From NCBI GenBank assembly GCA_021234155.1, contig JAJEKV010000861.1, forward strand, positions 1 through 64,000: a DNA stretch of 64,000 nt, given 5' to 3'. Below, piece by piece: positions 12,301-22,925 of this stretch. The stretch comes from Isoetes taiwanensis. Lineage: Eukaryota > Streptophyta > Lycopodiopsida > Isoetales > Isoetaceae. Every line of letters begins with the position of its first letter. Position 1 is the first letter of the stretch. Both the position numbers and the translations under genes were made by a program. The notes beneath the pieces were generated by a model that was given only the letters and a program-made list of their open reading frames with translations, did no database searches and was not told the DNA's origin.

Positions 12301-13370
12301 GAAGGAGAAACCGGAATGGTGTGCAAAGTTTTGGGGTTTTGATCGAATATTTGATCTCGCCTTTAAAACAGTTGTGTTTGCCCAATGACCGCAGATAGCT
12401 GCATCAAAAGAAGACAAGGGTTCATCTATGGAGTTGGGAGATCAGGAGGAGAGTTTATATGAAAACAAGACTTTGATCCGGCTTTGGAGTTTTTGACATC
12501 CGGCAACTTAACAGTAAATGAAATTTACTTGGGATAAACGAATGCAGTTTTCTATTTTCTGGCTAATGAGGCAAACGATGCTTTTGATATTGAATCTTCA
12601 GGCAGACGGCACTGAAGATTTGGGTGCCTATGTTCATGTGCATGGTTGGCTCATATGGTAGCTCAGAGAACCATTTTCCTTTGCATTTTATAGCCGAAGC
12701 TAAAGAGTAGTTTCGGCTTATTGGCTTTCTCTGGACACATTGACGGAAAGCCCATGTAAAGCATTTGAAGAGTTGATTTTTTTTTATTTTTTTTTTTTTA
12801 ATCCGTTCCATTTCAAAGTTACATGACTTTTTGTGCCTCTGTTTTGCAGTGTAGGCAATGGTGAAGTAGGTTTGAAATTGGCGTTGCATGTGGACATTAG
12901 TCATCCAAGCCGCTTAATACCATCTACACTCTTGGGCATTTTCTTTGAGGTATATTTCCTTCCTTAAACTTTTTTTAGAATTTTTAGGCGATTCTCATAG
13001 AAGTGGTGGACTGTGGGCTGAACTTGTGAGCATTCGAGGTACTCATAAGGTATTCTTTGCCTTCAATCTCTACTAGGTATGCAAGATGAGACAATGTGCC
13101 TGATCGAAGATGGGAATTAACTGCATCTAAAATGTACTCAAAGTAGTAGAGCTTTAAAGGATTTGTGCCACCTATTATTAGTCGTGGGATTTACCGACAT
13201 TTCTTGGAGATGTGAGGTGTATGTTCCCAAGATCTCCCATCTCATATGGTTGGCGATAGGATTGCTGTAAAAGCTCTTTTGCATTCCTTGCATGCATATT
13301 TCTGAAATAGTTATGATGAATGGGTCAATCAGGAAAGATATATTTGCAACCACAGTTTTCAAGAGCTTTC
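9304..13370. other. Gene-poor decayed sequence
   Basis: I find no complete gene. Minus frames at 11023-11418 (131 codons) and 12563-12904 (113 codons) are open but unrecognised. Short motif repeats of the type 'CCATAGC' occur around 11620-11670. A T-rich tract lies near 12779-12800. One short protein-like fragment (10359-10514) is listed separately. Confidence 0.4.
10359..10514 (+). pseudogene. Short protein-like fragment of unknown origin
   Basis: A 51-codon plus-strand frame without an ATG ends in a stop at 10512-10514. It has a composition unlike the surrounding decay: acidic and tryptophan-rich (EEDPGNWDEWEVLKSNFDLR), then a basic end (LWRQIVAQ). It could be the last exon of a decayed gene or a retrotransposon fragment. 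I do not recognise the family and see no partner exon. Confidence 0.25.
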
Positions 13371-13371
13371 T

Positions 13372-13825
13372 TTTTGGAGTTACCTCCATGTTGCACCCTG
13401 CTGGAGAATTAGAACAGCAAATGTATTTTGGTATATTTGAGACATATACAATAGGAATTTGAAAGATGTGCCTAGAGTTATTTTTGGAGCTCTGTTGAGC
13501 TTTCCAATGGATAATCTTTGTTTGAGAAATGGATCTTGTATTTGCAAGTTATGCCCCAACATCCGTAGCCGCCAAACAGGTGAAATATGGTCATGGAATT
13601 GTTGTTGGAGGTTTTAAAAAGAGGCAATCATTTTAATGTATATGTCCGTGGTTATGTATTTAATTTAGAGTAGTTACTTTTGGAGTTAACCTCCATGTTT
13701 GTACTTCCTCTGCCAGAGAATTAGAATCAAAGAAATGTAACTCCCATTTTTATGCTCATTGTGAGAATTAGAACAGCAAATATATTTTGCCATATTTGAC
13801 ATATATACAATAGGAATTGTGGATT
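13372..13825 (+). repeat. Direct repeat pair around 13.4 and 13.75 kb
   Basis: The sequence beginning 'GGAGTTACCTCCATGTT' at about 13375 and ending 'ATACAATAGGAATT' (about 13460) recurs, with an internal insertion, at about 13680-13820. Both contain GAGAATTAGAACAGCAAAT. It lies upstream of the copia remnant; I see no LTR signature in it. Confidence 0.6.
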
Positions 13826-14104
13826 AATTTTTAGTTGTGTGCATGAACAAATTATGATAAAGAATGTCAGGTATTATGTTTATTGATTTGTGTTCAATAA
13901 TCCAATGTGTCAATTGATTTCTTTACAATGGATGTGTCTTTGGGCACCGCAGTATATATATAAGTATGGGTTGAAATTGAATGATGTATTTATACATGCT
14001 CTAACTGCATATGGTGACGACGAATATCATATTTTAGCATATGTCTTGTCGTTCTACCATCTCATTGTAGATGAATTTATGATTTGCTAGTGTGTAATGA
14101 AAAT

Positions 14105-14375
14105 CTCATTGGAGATGCAAACTAGAAGATATGTCATTGAAAATTGACAAATATATAATTGCAAACTAGAAAATTTTCAAGTATGTTCTTCACAATCTCC
14201 TTGGAGATTGACTGAGAATTGGCCAGTATCTAATTGAACATCTCACTAGAGATTTGACTTACTGACATTGAAAAATCTCATTGGAGATTGGCTTATTGGA
14301 ATTGCAAAATCTTATTGGAGATTGACTTACTGAAATTGCAAAATCTCATTGGAGATTGACTACTGAATATCTCTA
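14105..14375 (+). repeat. Tandem hairpin minisatellite (ATCTCATTGGAGAT)
   Basis: At least six copies of the short inverted motif ATCTC-(4 bases)-GAGAT occur at 14102-14370. They are separated by related spacers such as 'TGACTTACTGAAATTGCAAA', giving a repeat of roughly 45-50 bp. The same motif returns at about 14927-14939 beside the copia element. Each copy can form a small hairpin. Confidence 0.75.
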
Positions 14376-14785
14376 ATTGGCAAGAAGTTTGCTACAAAGC
14401 ATACAACTTTTCTTGGAATTCATAATGAGGTCCATCTGGATTTGAGATATGTATAATGTGTTTGAAACTAACACTTTCATGAATGTTGATTAAGGATGTT
14501 TGTTGAGGAGACATGAAATTTTGCATGTATTGGATATTAGTTTTAGTGTTGAACTTCAATGCACTTGCACCATTCTATTTCTTGCCTCAATGTTATAGGT
14601 TTTCTTATTGAATTTAACGAGCCAATATACTTTTTGTTGTCAAAGCTTGTCATGTTGATGTTTGGCATCTAGATAAGTTTGCCTTTTTATGACATCGTGC
14701 AAAATTTGGTCTAGCACTATGTGGTGGTGATGCTAGTTCTTTATGGCTCTTTGAAAATACATGGAAACCTCTTTTAAGATATGGT

Positions 14786-14893
14786 TGCTAAATATGAAGA
14801 CCTTTGGATGGTCTCTAAATATGAAGACCCTTGGATGGTCCCTAAATATGAAGACCTTTCGATGGTCTCTAAATATGGACACTTGGAAGGTCG
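14786..14893 (+). repeat. ~33-bp tandem repeat, four copies
   Basis: The unit 'CTAAATATGAAGACCTTTGG' plus 'ATGGTCT' repeats about four times with few differences between 14786 and 14893. It lies in the untranslated or gag-equivalent part of the copia remnant. No coding function is evident. Confidence 0.8.
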
Positions 14894-15000
14894 CTTAGGC
14901 TCATGGCTGGTCTCTTTTTGAGACTCTCATTGGAGATTGTTTACTAGAAATGGGCTAGAATGCTACTTAGAGTTCCATTGGAGGCTTCCTTATTCAGTTT

Positions 15001-15245
15001 GATAGGCGTGTCTGATGCTTTGCAAAAGATGGTTTTGTTTTTTGCCACAGCTTTTCATCAAAGGCAATCTTTATAAACTCAAGATGAATGATGGGTTTGC
15101 TAATGTTGTGATATTTCATGGTGATGATATCAGTACTTTGTGGCATCGATGTTTTGGTCATGCTAGCTTTCAAGCTCTTTTCGGACATGAGCTGTGCTAA
15201 CCTTGTGGAGTATTGAATGCTTGTGAGGCATATGCTATTGGTACG
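15001..15245 (+). pseudogene. copia GAG-pre-integrase domain remnant
   Basis: The frame at 15015-15200 reads GNLYKLK..., then LWHRCFGHASFQAL, the classic 'G.LY.L......LWH.R.GH.S...L' pre-integrase HHCC region. After a stop around 15200 the reading continues through a 'C..C..A.G' segment. The HHCC zinc site once bound integrated cDNA ends. A stop codon and loss of frame make it non-functional. Confidence 0.8.
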
Positions 15246-15780
15246 CCACATTGCCGCTCATTCTCTGGAGAAAGACGTCGTGCTATGCAAGTCTTAGAAC
15301 TGGTGCATTCTAAACTTTGTGGGCTATTCTATGATTCTCTTTGGCTATACGTTTATGTACTTTGTTACTAGAAAACTTGAAGTATTATTAGTCTTTTGTA
15401 CTTCCAAAAAGATGGTAGGAGTTCAAACTAGAATAGTGATTCAGAGATTGCGAACTGATAATGGTGGCAAATTTAAGTCCTTGGCATTTGACAAAGTTTG
15501 TGCAAATTCAGGCATTGTTCTTGAATACATTGCGTCTTATTCTCCTGAACAGGGTGGTATTGCACCATCATGAATGTGGTGCATTGCATGCTTATTCATA
15601 CTGATTTGGATGTGTTTCTATGCAGAAGTTGTTGGCACTGCTGTGTACATGCAAATTTGCTTGCTTACTTATTTTTTGAAAGGCAAAACTTCATTTGAAG
15701 CTTGGTCTGCTATTAAACCCAGTGTTGCTAATTTGTACGATTTTGGTTGGTTGCACTACTTATGTTCATATTCCTATTGA
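15246..15780 (+). pseudogene. copia integrase core remnant
   Basis: A 'RRAMQVLELVHSKLCGL' stretch (about 15270-15325) matches the start of the integrase core ('RA...LELVHSDLCGP'). The frame 15319-15573 then contains LRTDNGGKFKS and YSPEQGGIA, equivalent to 'LRTDNGGEF.S' and 'YTPEQNGVAE'. The Glu of the D,D,E triad in the first block is replaced by Lys. The next frame (15574-15780) has VVGTAVYMQICLLTYFLKGK and FEAWSAIKPSVANL, matching 'A..TA.Y..NR.PT..L.GKTPFE.W.G.KP....L'. Stops separate the pieces. Confidence 0.85.
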
Positions 15781-16189
15781 AGAGAGAAAAAAAAAATGAT
15801 GATTTTGTTAAAAAAAAACTATTTTATGTTCCTTAGATACGCCTATAATGCCAAAATTTATCACTTTGGGGATATTGCCACTTTTGATGAACTTTCCATT
15901 TACTTATGCTTCATTCGATTAAATTATGATCCTGTCACTGCCCCTGCTATTACTGAATTTGCCTTTGCTCTTGATGTCCTTGACTTTGTTTATAATTTTG
16001 CTAATGATGATTTTGCTAATATGATGAGGAAGATCATGTTGGTCTTAATGGATTGTTCATGAGGTTGGTCATGATGATGTCAATTGCGCGTTGAGCATGA
16101 AAGCCGACATAATGGATGTTAGAATATTTGACTGATGATCCAATTTCTGTGGAGGATGCTCTAACATTAGAACACTTGGACAAGAGCAC

Positions 16190-16500
16190 TTGGTTTCTGG
16201 ATTCCTTTCTAGTGTGAATGATTTGAACATTTACTTCAAAGGATAAGGGTCTTATTATGTTTTCATTGCCTTATATGTCGATGATACATTTTTCTGTTTG
16301 CAATGATTTACCATGCTTACATCACGTGAAAGTTCTATTGTCTGTAGCTTTTGAGATGGTGGACTTGGGTAAAATTCACTCATGCCTAGGTATTCATGTG
16401 CAATAAAACAGATCTAACGAGGCAAAGTGTGCTGCATTTGTTGCAAGTAGAGAATTGGTTTGGTTACAGTGGTTGATGGATTGGTTATATCAAACTTAGT
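16190..16500 (+). pseudogene. copia RT and RNase H fragments
   Basis: Around 16260-16310 one frame reads ALYVDDTFF, the copia YVDD catalytic box. Around 16420-16480 another reads AAFVASRELVWLQWLMD, corresponding to the 'EAEY.A...A..E..WL..LL' block of the terminal RNase H. Most of RT between integrase and this point is missing. Inactive. Confidence 0.65.
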
Positions 16501-16702
16501 TGGAGGACTTCAGAAACAATAGCTATACAAAGCTGTTTTCAATCTTTGTTGTTACTTGAATTTATTTTGACAGTGCTTGGGTTTTTTCCTTTTGCTTAAC
16601 AAAAGGTTTTTTTTATCCAAGCACTAGATTAAAAATGCAGGGAGGGATGGTTCAAGGCATCTTTAATTATGAGATACAATGTTTTGTTGAAAAGGCTAAA
16701 GT

Positions 16703-16713
16703 TGCAGGGAGGG
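16703..16713 (+). promoter_or_regulatory. Polypurine tract of copia element
   Basis: GCAGGGAGGG lies directly before the TGTT start of the LTR, the place where plus-strand DNA synthesis is primed in LTR retrotransposons. A near-copy of the same tract (GCAGGGAGGG at 16638-16647) lies about 65 bp upstream, so the tract may have been duplicated. Confidence 0.75.
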
Positions 16714-16893
16714 TGTTCAGATTCTCCTTATAAGGAGATGTGCACCTTTGCCTAATATACCACTCTTTGCCTAATATGGCATTACACTTGTGTATAAATA
16801 TTGATCTCATATTGAATAAAGTTTTATCTTATTTTGTGGGCAAAGTGGTCCTTTCCTTAGCTCCTCTTTGCTATGTCTTTCATATTTCTAACA
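16714..16893 (+). mobile_element. 180-bp copia 3' LTR
   Basis: The LTR begins TGTT directly after the polypurine tract and ends AACA at 16890-16893, giving the canonical short inverted ends TGTT/AACA. It holds a TATA-like 'TGTATAAATATTG' near 16791-16803 and an AATAAA signal at 16816-16821, fitting U3/R organisation. The size is short but within the copia range. The boundary at 16893 is inferred from the inverted ends because no second copy is available. Confidence 0.65.
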
Positions 16894-18115
16894 GCATCGG
16901 CTTAACAACAACGGCGATAGAGTCTGCCAGATTATTTTCATGGAATGCCCTCTTCTTTACTTTCGGCTCCACAGATTCATTGCAATCAAGAGCATAATGT
17001 ATGCATACTTTATCTGCCACTACCACTGGCGTGGACACAAAAAGGACCATTTGGCTCCATAGCCTTGACACGGCTCAGAACCTTCATGATGTGGCTTCAC
17101 AGAGACTCCACAACCTTTCTGCTTGGCCCAACTCACAGTTTGGGAGCATGAGGATAGGCGTGAAGAATTCCACGGCTCTTTGATGTGGATTTCAAAAATC
17201 TTATAGTGAGAGGTACCCTGGTTTACTATCACAGAGGCATCACAACATCGACGCAAATTATGGCTCCACGGCCCCTACGGCATAGAAGATTACACGGCCT
17301 GCACCATCTCACGGCAACACAGCTTCAGGGAATGTCAAGAATATCCACAACCTAAAAAGTCTCATCACAATATTCATTCAAGCATGCTCCCTTCATGGAG
17401 GCGTGTCGCCCACCCACGACATCAACCATAGTTCTGCCAACTACAACCTGATGGCGTGGAAATCTTCACGACACATAACAGTTTCGGCATTTGACCATTC
17501 CAGATGGGCACCAAGCTTTGGTATTTTCCACCTCTTCTTTCATTGATCAGGCTTTTTCTCTTACCAACTATCAAGTCCTACACATGGCGTGCCTATAAGC
17601 AAATGGCGGGAAGATGAGTTATGCCTTCCATCCCTTTCATCAACCTTACATGGCCCAAATGCATATTAAGGCCATTCTTGAGCAATTGGATACACAAATC
17701 GGTCACGGCCCCGTGGCATGATTTTTCAATGGTAACTTTCCCCCCCCTATCCAACTTTTGAAGCATCATGTCTTTAGAGTATAATTTCATCAACCTATGA
17801 GTCCATTAACATCATTTTCTGCAACAAAATCACGGCCCAACAGCGCGAGTTCATCAAACTTGTCACGACCCATCACGGATGACTTCGAGCACACCTTTGG
17901 ATCCACTTTTGATGCAACGAGCATATTTTTGGCACATTTTAGGGATGCGCAACTTTTGCCACATTATTAGCAATGTGCATTCTTGTAACAACAAACCTCA
18001 CACAGCCCTATGGTGTGTGTAGGCTCTTTTCAGCCATCTTTAGTCAACAATCAAGCTTACCTTATCGACCCAAATGAAGGGCGTTTGTGAGACAACCGTT
18101 TGCTTCAATCAATCT
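16894..18115. other. No recognised gene
   Basis: Low-complexity, pyrimidine-biased sequence with many scattered 'CACGGC' motifs between about 17030 and 17890. Short overlapping frames on both strands are not domain-like. It may be the LTR or leader of another decayed element. Confidence 0.4.
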
Positions 18116-18560
18116 CATCTATAATACATGGCCGTTCAGCCTTTTTCAGTTCAACACATTGGTCAACGTCATCCGTTCATAATACATGGCGGTTAAATCT
18201 CTTTCAAGTTCAACAAATGGCGTGAGGATGACTTCGGGCCTTCTGCCCCTTCAACAACTTATGTTTCAACTCTTTCAAGTTCAACTCTCCGTTCCAACTC
18301 TTTCAAGTTCAACAAATGGCGTGAAGATGATATCTGCCTTCCGCCCCTTCAACAACTTTTGTTTCAATACTTTCATTCAACTCCTCGCAAGACACTTTGA
18401 TTGGCGTATGTATTTAGGAGCTGGTGGCAAACTCTACGAGAAGTGGTGACAGCCTTCTCAATTTTGGATTAGACTTCTATGGATTTAAAGGAGCTCGTAG
18501 CAAGCTCAAGAGAAGTGGTGACAGCCTTCTCAATCTCATCATTTTTACTTCATCGACATT
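18116..18560 (+). repeat. Nested ~100-bp and ~75-bp tandem repeats
   Basis: The block 'CTCTTTCAAGTTCAACAAAT' through 'CCCCTTCAACAACTT.TGTTTCAA' occurs at 18199-18270 and again at 18298-18367 with few changes. A partial, more diverged relative lies at 18121-18180. Just downstream, 'GAGAAGTGGTGACAGCCTTC' occurs at 18439-18458 and again at 18509-18528. Apparent open frames in this block simply follow the repeats. Confidence 0.75.
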
Positions 18561-18639
18561 AATACTCTTTGGTCAAGAAGATTTCTCGGCGACATTTATT
18601 GTTACCTCCCCTCAATTTAGACACTTTGTTATAAATGTC

Positions 18640-19700
18640 AAACCTCATGTTATAAAGGTTTGTACATAGTTTGGTTTTTATTCGGGGGAGGGGGGGGGGT
18701 TGGTTTTATTGGGGGAAGGAGGGGGAGGGCGGGAGTGACATGGACCAGCCACATGTATGTATCATATTGAACCCCAACTAGATTTGTGGCAGGTGAGATT
18801 TTAGTTAGGGTTAGGGTTTTGCTCTACTATTTAAAGAGAGCCTTTCCTCTCATTGTTAAGGGTTTTTGCTCATGTGTTGGAGCACCTCCTTTTGGAGCAT
18901 CAATATCGTGATTGAGTTTTGTTCATTCTTTTCTTTTGTTCTTGTGCTTGGAGTCTCTTCCCACCTTATTTTGTTGATTCATGAGCATTTATGGCAGCTT
19001 TATAGCATCCGGCAGTCATGGACCATTGCTGCGAAGGTGTATGCCAAGAACCTCAAAAATCAACAACTGAGTTTTTAGTCCCCATTGCACTTTGTAACTT
19101 TCTCTGAACAACAGAGGTTCGCGTCCTTCCAAAAAAAATAAAGAAGGGGAAGGTGCTCATTGTGTCTTAGTTGCATGAAAGAATTTCCTCTTCTAAACAT
19201 TTGATTGATTCTATTTCATCCTCTTCTAAATGTTTGACTGATTCTATTTTAACCTAACAAACAAAGTAGCACCTCAGTACAAATGTGTCTTCATTCATCG
19301 TCACCCTAAACACAATATCTTCATCTCTACTTTACAATCGTCAACTACTGGTGCGTAGAGCTTGCCTTAACTAAAAGAGTAGCTTGTCATATGGAGTAAT
19401 ATTTTAACTATTGTCCAAACATATATAATTGTGATAGAAATATGCCTTTGAAATATTCTTAGTTGATGCTTGCTCCAAAAGGTGGCATGTAGGTTTCTGA
19501 GGAGACAATACAAACCCCTCCCCCTCCTCCCCCCTTTTTTATTTTTTATTTTTTTTTTCCTTCCTTACTTATTACATGGAAGTGACACGTATACAGATTT
19601 CAATATTTTGCAATGGTTGAAAACCTAAGCGATCTAATTTTTTGGGTTTTCTATTTAAATGTTCTTCTACTTATTACATGGAAGCGACACGTGTGTTGAA
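18640..19700. other. G-rich tract and LTR-like sequence, no gene
   Basis: A G-rich tract occupies 18683-18735, and a C-rich counterpart (about 19516-19540) lies 0.8 kb downstream. Between them is a TATTTAAAG motif (18829-18837) followed by T-rich sequence resembling plant LTR R/U5. The pair of G/C tracts in opposite sense could mark the two ends of an element, but flanking duplications were not found. Confidence 0.3.
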
Positions 19701-22085
19701 TCTCATAAATGAAAAAGGCACTTGTCAAGATAATTCACACTATCTCGAACGATGAAAAAGGCACATGTCAATTTTGCACACTCATCATTATTGCATATAA
19801 TCGTTCAAAATCGATGTCATAAATGAAAAAGGCACATGTTATGATATTTTACAATATCATAAAAGATGCTTTAGGGTTCTTTTTCTCAGAGGCGCGGGCG
19901 CCACCGCTGGATAGGGTTCCTAAACACCTGTCGACGTGTCGCCGAAGAGCAAAGAAATGTCGCAAGCCGATCTCCCCCAAAACCACTACCGCAGCGTAAG
20001 GTATTTTGGTTCTTGTCCCTGGTTTTGTTGCAACGAGATGTCCCTTTTGAAGCATGGTCACGCTTTCAAAGCATCTTTCGAATGTAGCAAAGCCACTGCA
20101 AAAATGTGATGCTTGATGTTCTTGCCATGTGTTTTGAGGTGGTAGGTTTAAGTTTTAGCTAGTAGCCGGGCCCGTGGGCTATGGCTAGGGCTCCCGTAGG
20201 TCGCTTGAGCTTGATTTTTCAGTTTTGTGATCTTTGTTAAGATGAGTAGCGTAATGGTCGCTTCGTGGATGCACTCAACGATCTTGAAGGCCGATTTCCG
20301 TGGGTTTTTAGGACCGCACTCCCCGGCAGCAATTCCCCCTCGCTCGCTCAATTTATATTGAGGGTATGATAAAGATTCAAAAACTTCGTGGTTGCTTGCT
20401 TGACAATGTCTACAAAGTCATAGGACATCTCCAAAGGTTATGTCCCCTCGCATCCGTGATGTGAAGGAGGACTAATAGTGTGGCCTATAACTTCCATGGG
20501 CTGCAAGATTGATGTGGCCTCCTCGGAGCCGCAGATCTAGTGGGTGTTCATCTCGTGGGTCCGATGGATGGCTTATTTGGCAGCACCTTATTCATCCATA
20601 ACACTGCTCGCACACCTTGCACTTGTTGATGTCATCCTCCCCTTTCCAAAGAAGGGGAAATCGCTCCTATGGACCGCTATAGTACCGCATAACCGTGAAT
20701 AGTGAAATGGATCAAATTAAGGAACATTGGGCGAGACCAATGCTTCTTTATCGCACGACTTATCGAAGTTGTGCTTCAAGGGTCCCGGGAACTTGACTTG
20801 TGCACCTTTAAGGAAGTTGAGCATTTTCACCGCATGCCTATGCTAGTAGTAGTAGGGGCATTCTTATGAGCAATTGACCACCCCTTTGTGGAAGGCCCAA
20901 AGATGATCTTCCGCAAGATTTGAAGATGGAGCATTGAGTCCTTTAGTACATGATTGGAACAGGATATGATCTTTCTAGTACAATGTCGCAGGATGGATTC
21001 CGTGCCGTTAATGCGCGGAAGGATAATTGCCTCATCCGCCCTCAATTGCTTGCATCTTATGGGGTGAGCTTCAAATGGTTGCACCGCTGTTCATTACCAT
21101 TAGAGGAAAAATGAGATCACATTTTGTCCCATTAAGGGATGATTAAAATGCCATGTGGCTTTTTTTAAACGGGTCCAATAAGAGAAGAGCTCCAAAGGTA
21201 TCTCATTCCAAGATATGTGGCAACCGCAATTAATGCAAACCGCAACTAACTTCTAGTATCATTTTTTCATTATAACTTTGATCTAGAACTCGATTCAAAA
21301 ACTTTGTGTAGCAATGGGTTCGCCTTCATAAGATCTATCTAGTGATAACCCATTCATACATCTTTTACTTATATAAATATATAAGAAATAAGCAAAAAAT
21401 CATATTTTTTAAGGTTAACGATATGACCATATTGAAATACATCATAACCATATATATCATTGGAAAGATCTTTTCATTCAAGATCTAATGCAACAAACGC
21501 CGCAACATTTTGACAAGTGGATCAAAAGTTATGGGGAAAAACAACAACAATGAAGTTGTTGGTAACGTGATTAATTGCAGTTAATAGAGGGTAGCCATTT
21601 CATTCGAGGATTCTTATGGGGATGAAATGAGATCTCAAATTTTCTAATGATTGGTTCAATCTTTGTTGTGTTGGAAGGTTTATATCAGGCTTTTAGACTC
21701 TGATTTTTAGGAATGTGGGTGATACTTCTTCCTATTTGGTGACCATTGTTTAAATTGTGCTTATCTGGCCTATTGTGGAGCCTTTAATAAGGTCATGTAC
21801 CCTGTTTTAAATTTTTAATAAAATATAAATATCTTGACTACAAAAAAAAAAAAAAAAATATTTTTACAATATCTCGAACGACGAAAAAGGCACATGTCAG
21901 TTTTGCACACTCATCATTATTACACATAATCATTCAAAATCAATGTCATAAATGAAAAAGGCACATATTATGATAATTCACACTCTTGAACGATGAAAAA
22001 GACACATGTCAATTTTGCACACTCATCATTATTATTCAAAATCAATGCTATAAATGAAAAAAAAAACACATTTCATGATTATATT
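19700..22085 (+). repeat. Diverged ~115-130-bp tandem array, split by an insertion
   Basis: The unit starts 'CTCGAACGATGAAAAAGGCA', contains TTTTGCACACTCATCATTATT and ends 'CATAAATGAAAAAGGCACAT'. It is seen at about 19744-19858 and, after a 2-kb insertion, at 21873-21985 and 21986-22080. A partial copy starts near 19700. The array was continuous before the retroposon at 19859-21857 landed in it. Confidence 0.8.
19859..21857 (+). mobile_element. Polyadenylated retroposon with target-site duplication
   Basis: The insert starts directly after ATATTTTACAATATC (19844-19858) and ends in a run of about 17 A, immediately followed by ATATTTTTACAATATC (21858-21873). This is a 15/16-bp target-site duplication differing by one T. 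An AATAAA signal (21817-21822) lies about 20 bp before the A-run. These are the marks of LINE-driven retroposition of a polyadenylated RNA. The GC-rich 5' part (19870-20000) looks like a leader. Plus-strand frames around 20700-20830 read like diverged protein, but I do not recognise it. It could be a non-autonomous LINE derivative or a retrocopy of a host transcript. Confidence 0.8.
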
Positions 22086-22670
22086 AATGATATTTGATAT
22101 TATTTATATTTGGCTTAAAATACGAACATGTGGCAGAAGGAAGGCAATGGCATATGTCGATTGTCGAAATATACTTCGTTTCAACGATTGCCTAGGAAAG
22201 ATATATACATTATATGCGGCTTAGAATGCAAACATGTGGTGTAAAAATAGCCTTTGATTAATGACACGTGGCGACTATCTAAAGTCGGCCGCGGCGGGGA
22301 GTCAGGAAAGAGAAATGTTCGTGGCAGCCGCGACGATAAATTTCTTGTAATACTAAATGCTCACACCCTCCTAAACTCACAGGAATAGGATTCAGGAGGG
22401 TGGTATATCGCATACCATACCATTATGACTTCAGAAGTTCTAAAGGGTAATTGAGTGGTGAGAGAAATGTTCACGATAAATTTCTTATAACTGTAAATTG
22501 TTTACACAATACGTATGTCTTAAAGTGCCCCTAGAAAACTGACACTTCTTATACAAAAAGCTATAGGTTGAAAATATCTTGTTGTGGAAACCACTCAAAT
22601 AGGCCACACCCAAAGCACCATATCACGGTTAATTTCTAGGAGAGTGCACTAAATCTCGTAAAAATATGGT
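22086..22670. other. No recognised gene
   Basis: AT-rich sequence with weak internal duplications such as 'AGAAATGTTC....GATAAATTTCTT' at about 22310-22345 and 22461-22490. Nothing coding is evident. Confidence 0.5.
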
Positions 22671-22675
22671 GTAGA

Positions 22676-22810
22676 TAACGCCCTGGTCCGAGGGTGTTAT
22701 TGAAAAAAAAATACGGGCCATCAAAATGGCTCGTGCGCGCGCACAATCGAGCCATTTTGATGGCCCGTATTTTTTTTTTTTTTCAATAACACCTAAGGGC
22801 CAAGGCATTA
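22676..22810. mobile_element. Foldback element with ~60-bp arms
   Basis: The inner arms (22694-22733 and 22748-22792) are essentially perfect inverted copies, for example ATACGGGCCATCAAAATGGC against GCCATTTTGATGGCCCGTAT. They are separated by about 14 bp (TGCGCGCGCACAAT). Pairing continues with mismatches to TAACGCC (22676) and GGCATTA (22810). A transcript would fold into a very stable hairpin of about 135 nt. No clear flanking duplication was seen. It may be a foldback-type MITE or a small-RNA-generating hairpin. Confidence 0.85.
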
Positions 22811-22925
22811 TTGCCCTTAACACTCCGTCCCGAGAGTTTTGGACCATCCGATCACCATCAAAATTGATCTAAATCCTCCATTTTCATAATAGCCTAGGGT
22901 GTTATGAAGTAGCAGTGTGTTCTGG

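Larger units (their letters stand above)
14990..16893 (+). mobile_element. Truncated Ty1/copia retrotransposon with 3' LTR
   Basis: In order on the plus strand I see a GAG-pre-integrase zinc finger, an integrase core, RT fragments with a YVDD box, a terminal RNase H fragment, a polypurine tract and a TG...CA LTR. Integrase before RT is diagnostic for Ty1/copia. The RT is heavily deleted: only about 300 bp remain between the integrase and the RNase H end. No 5' LTR or intact gag was found, so the element is 5'-truncated or rearranged. Confidence 0.85.
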
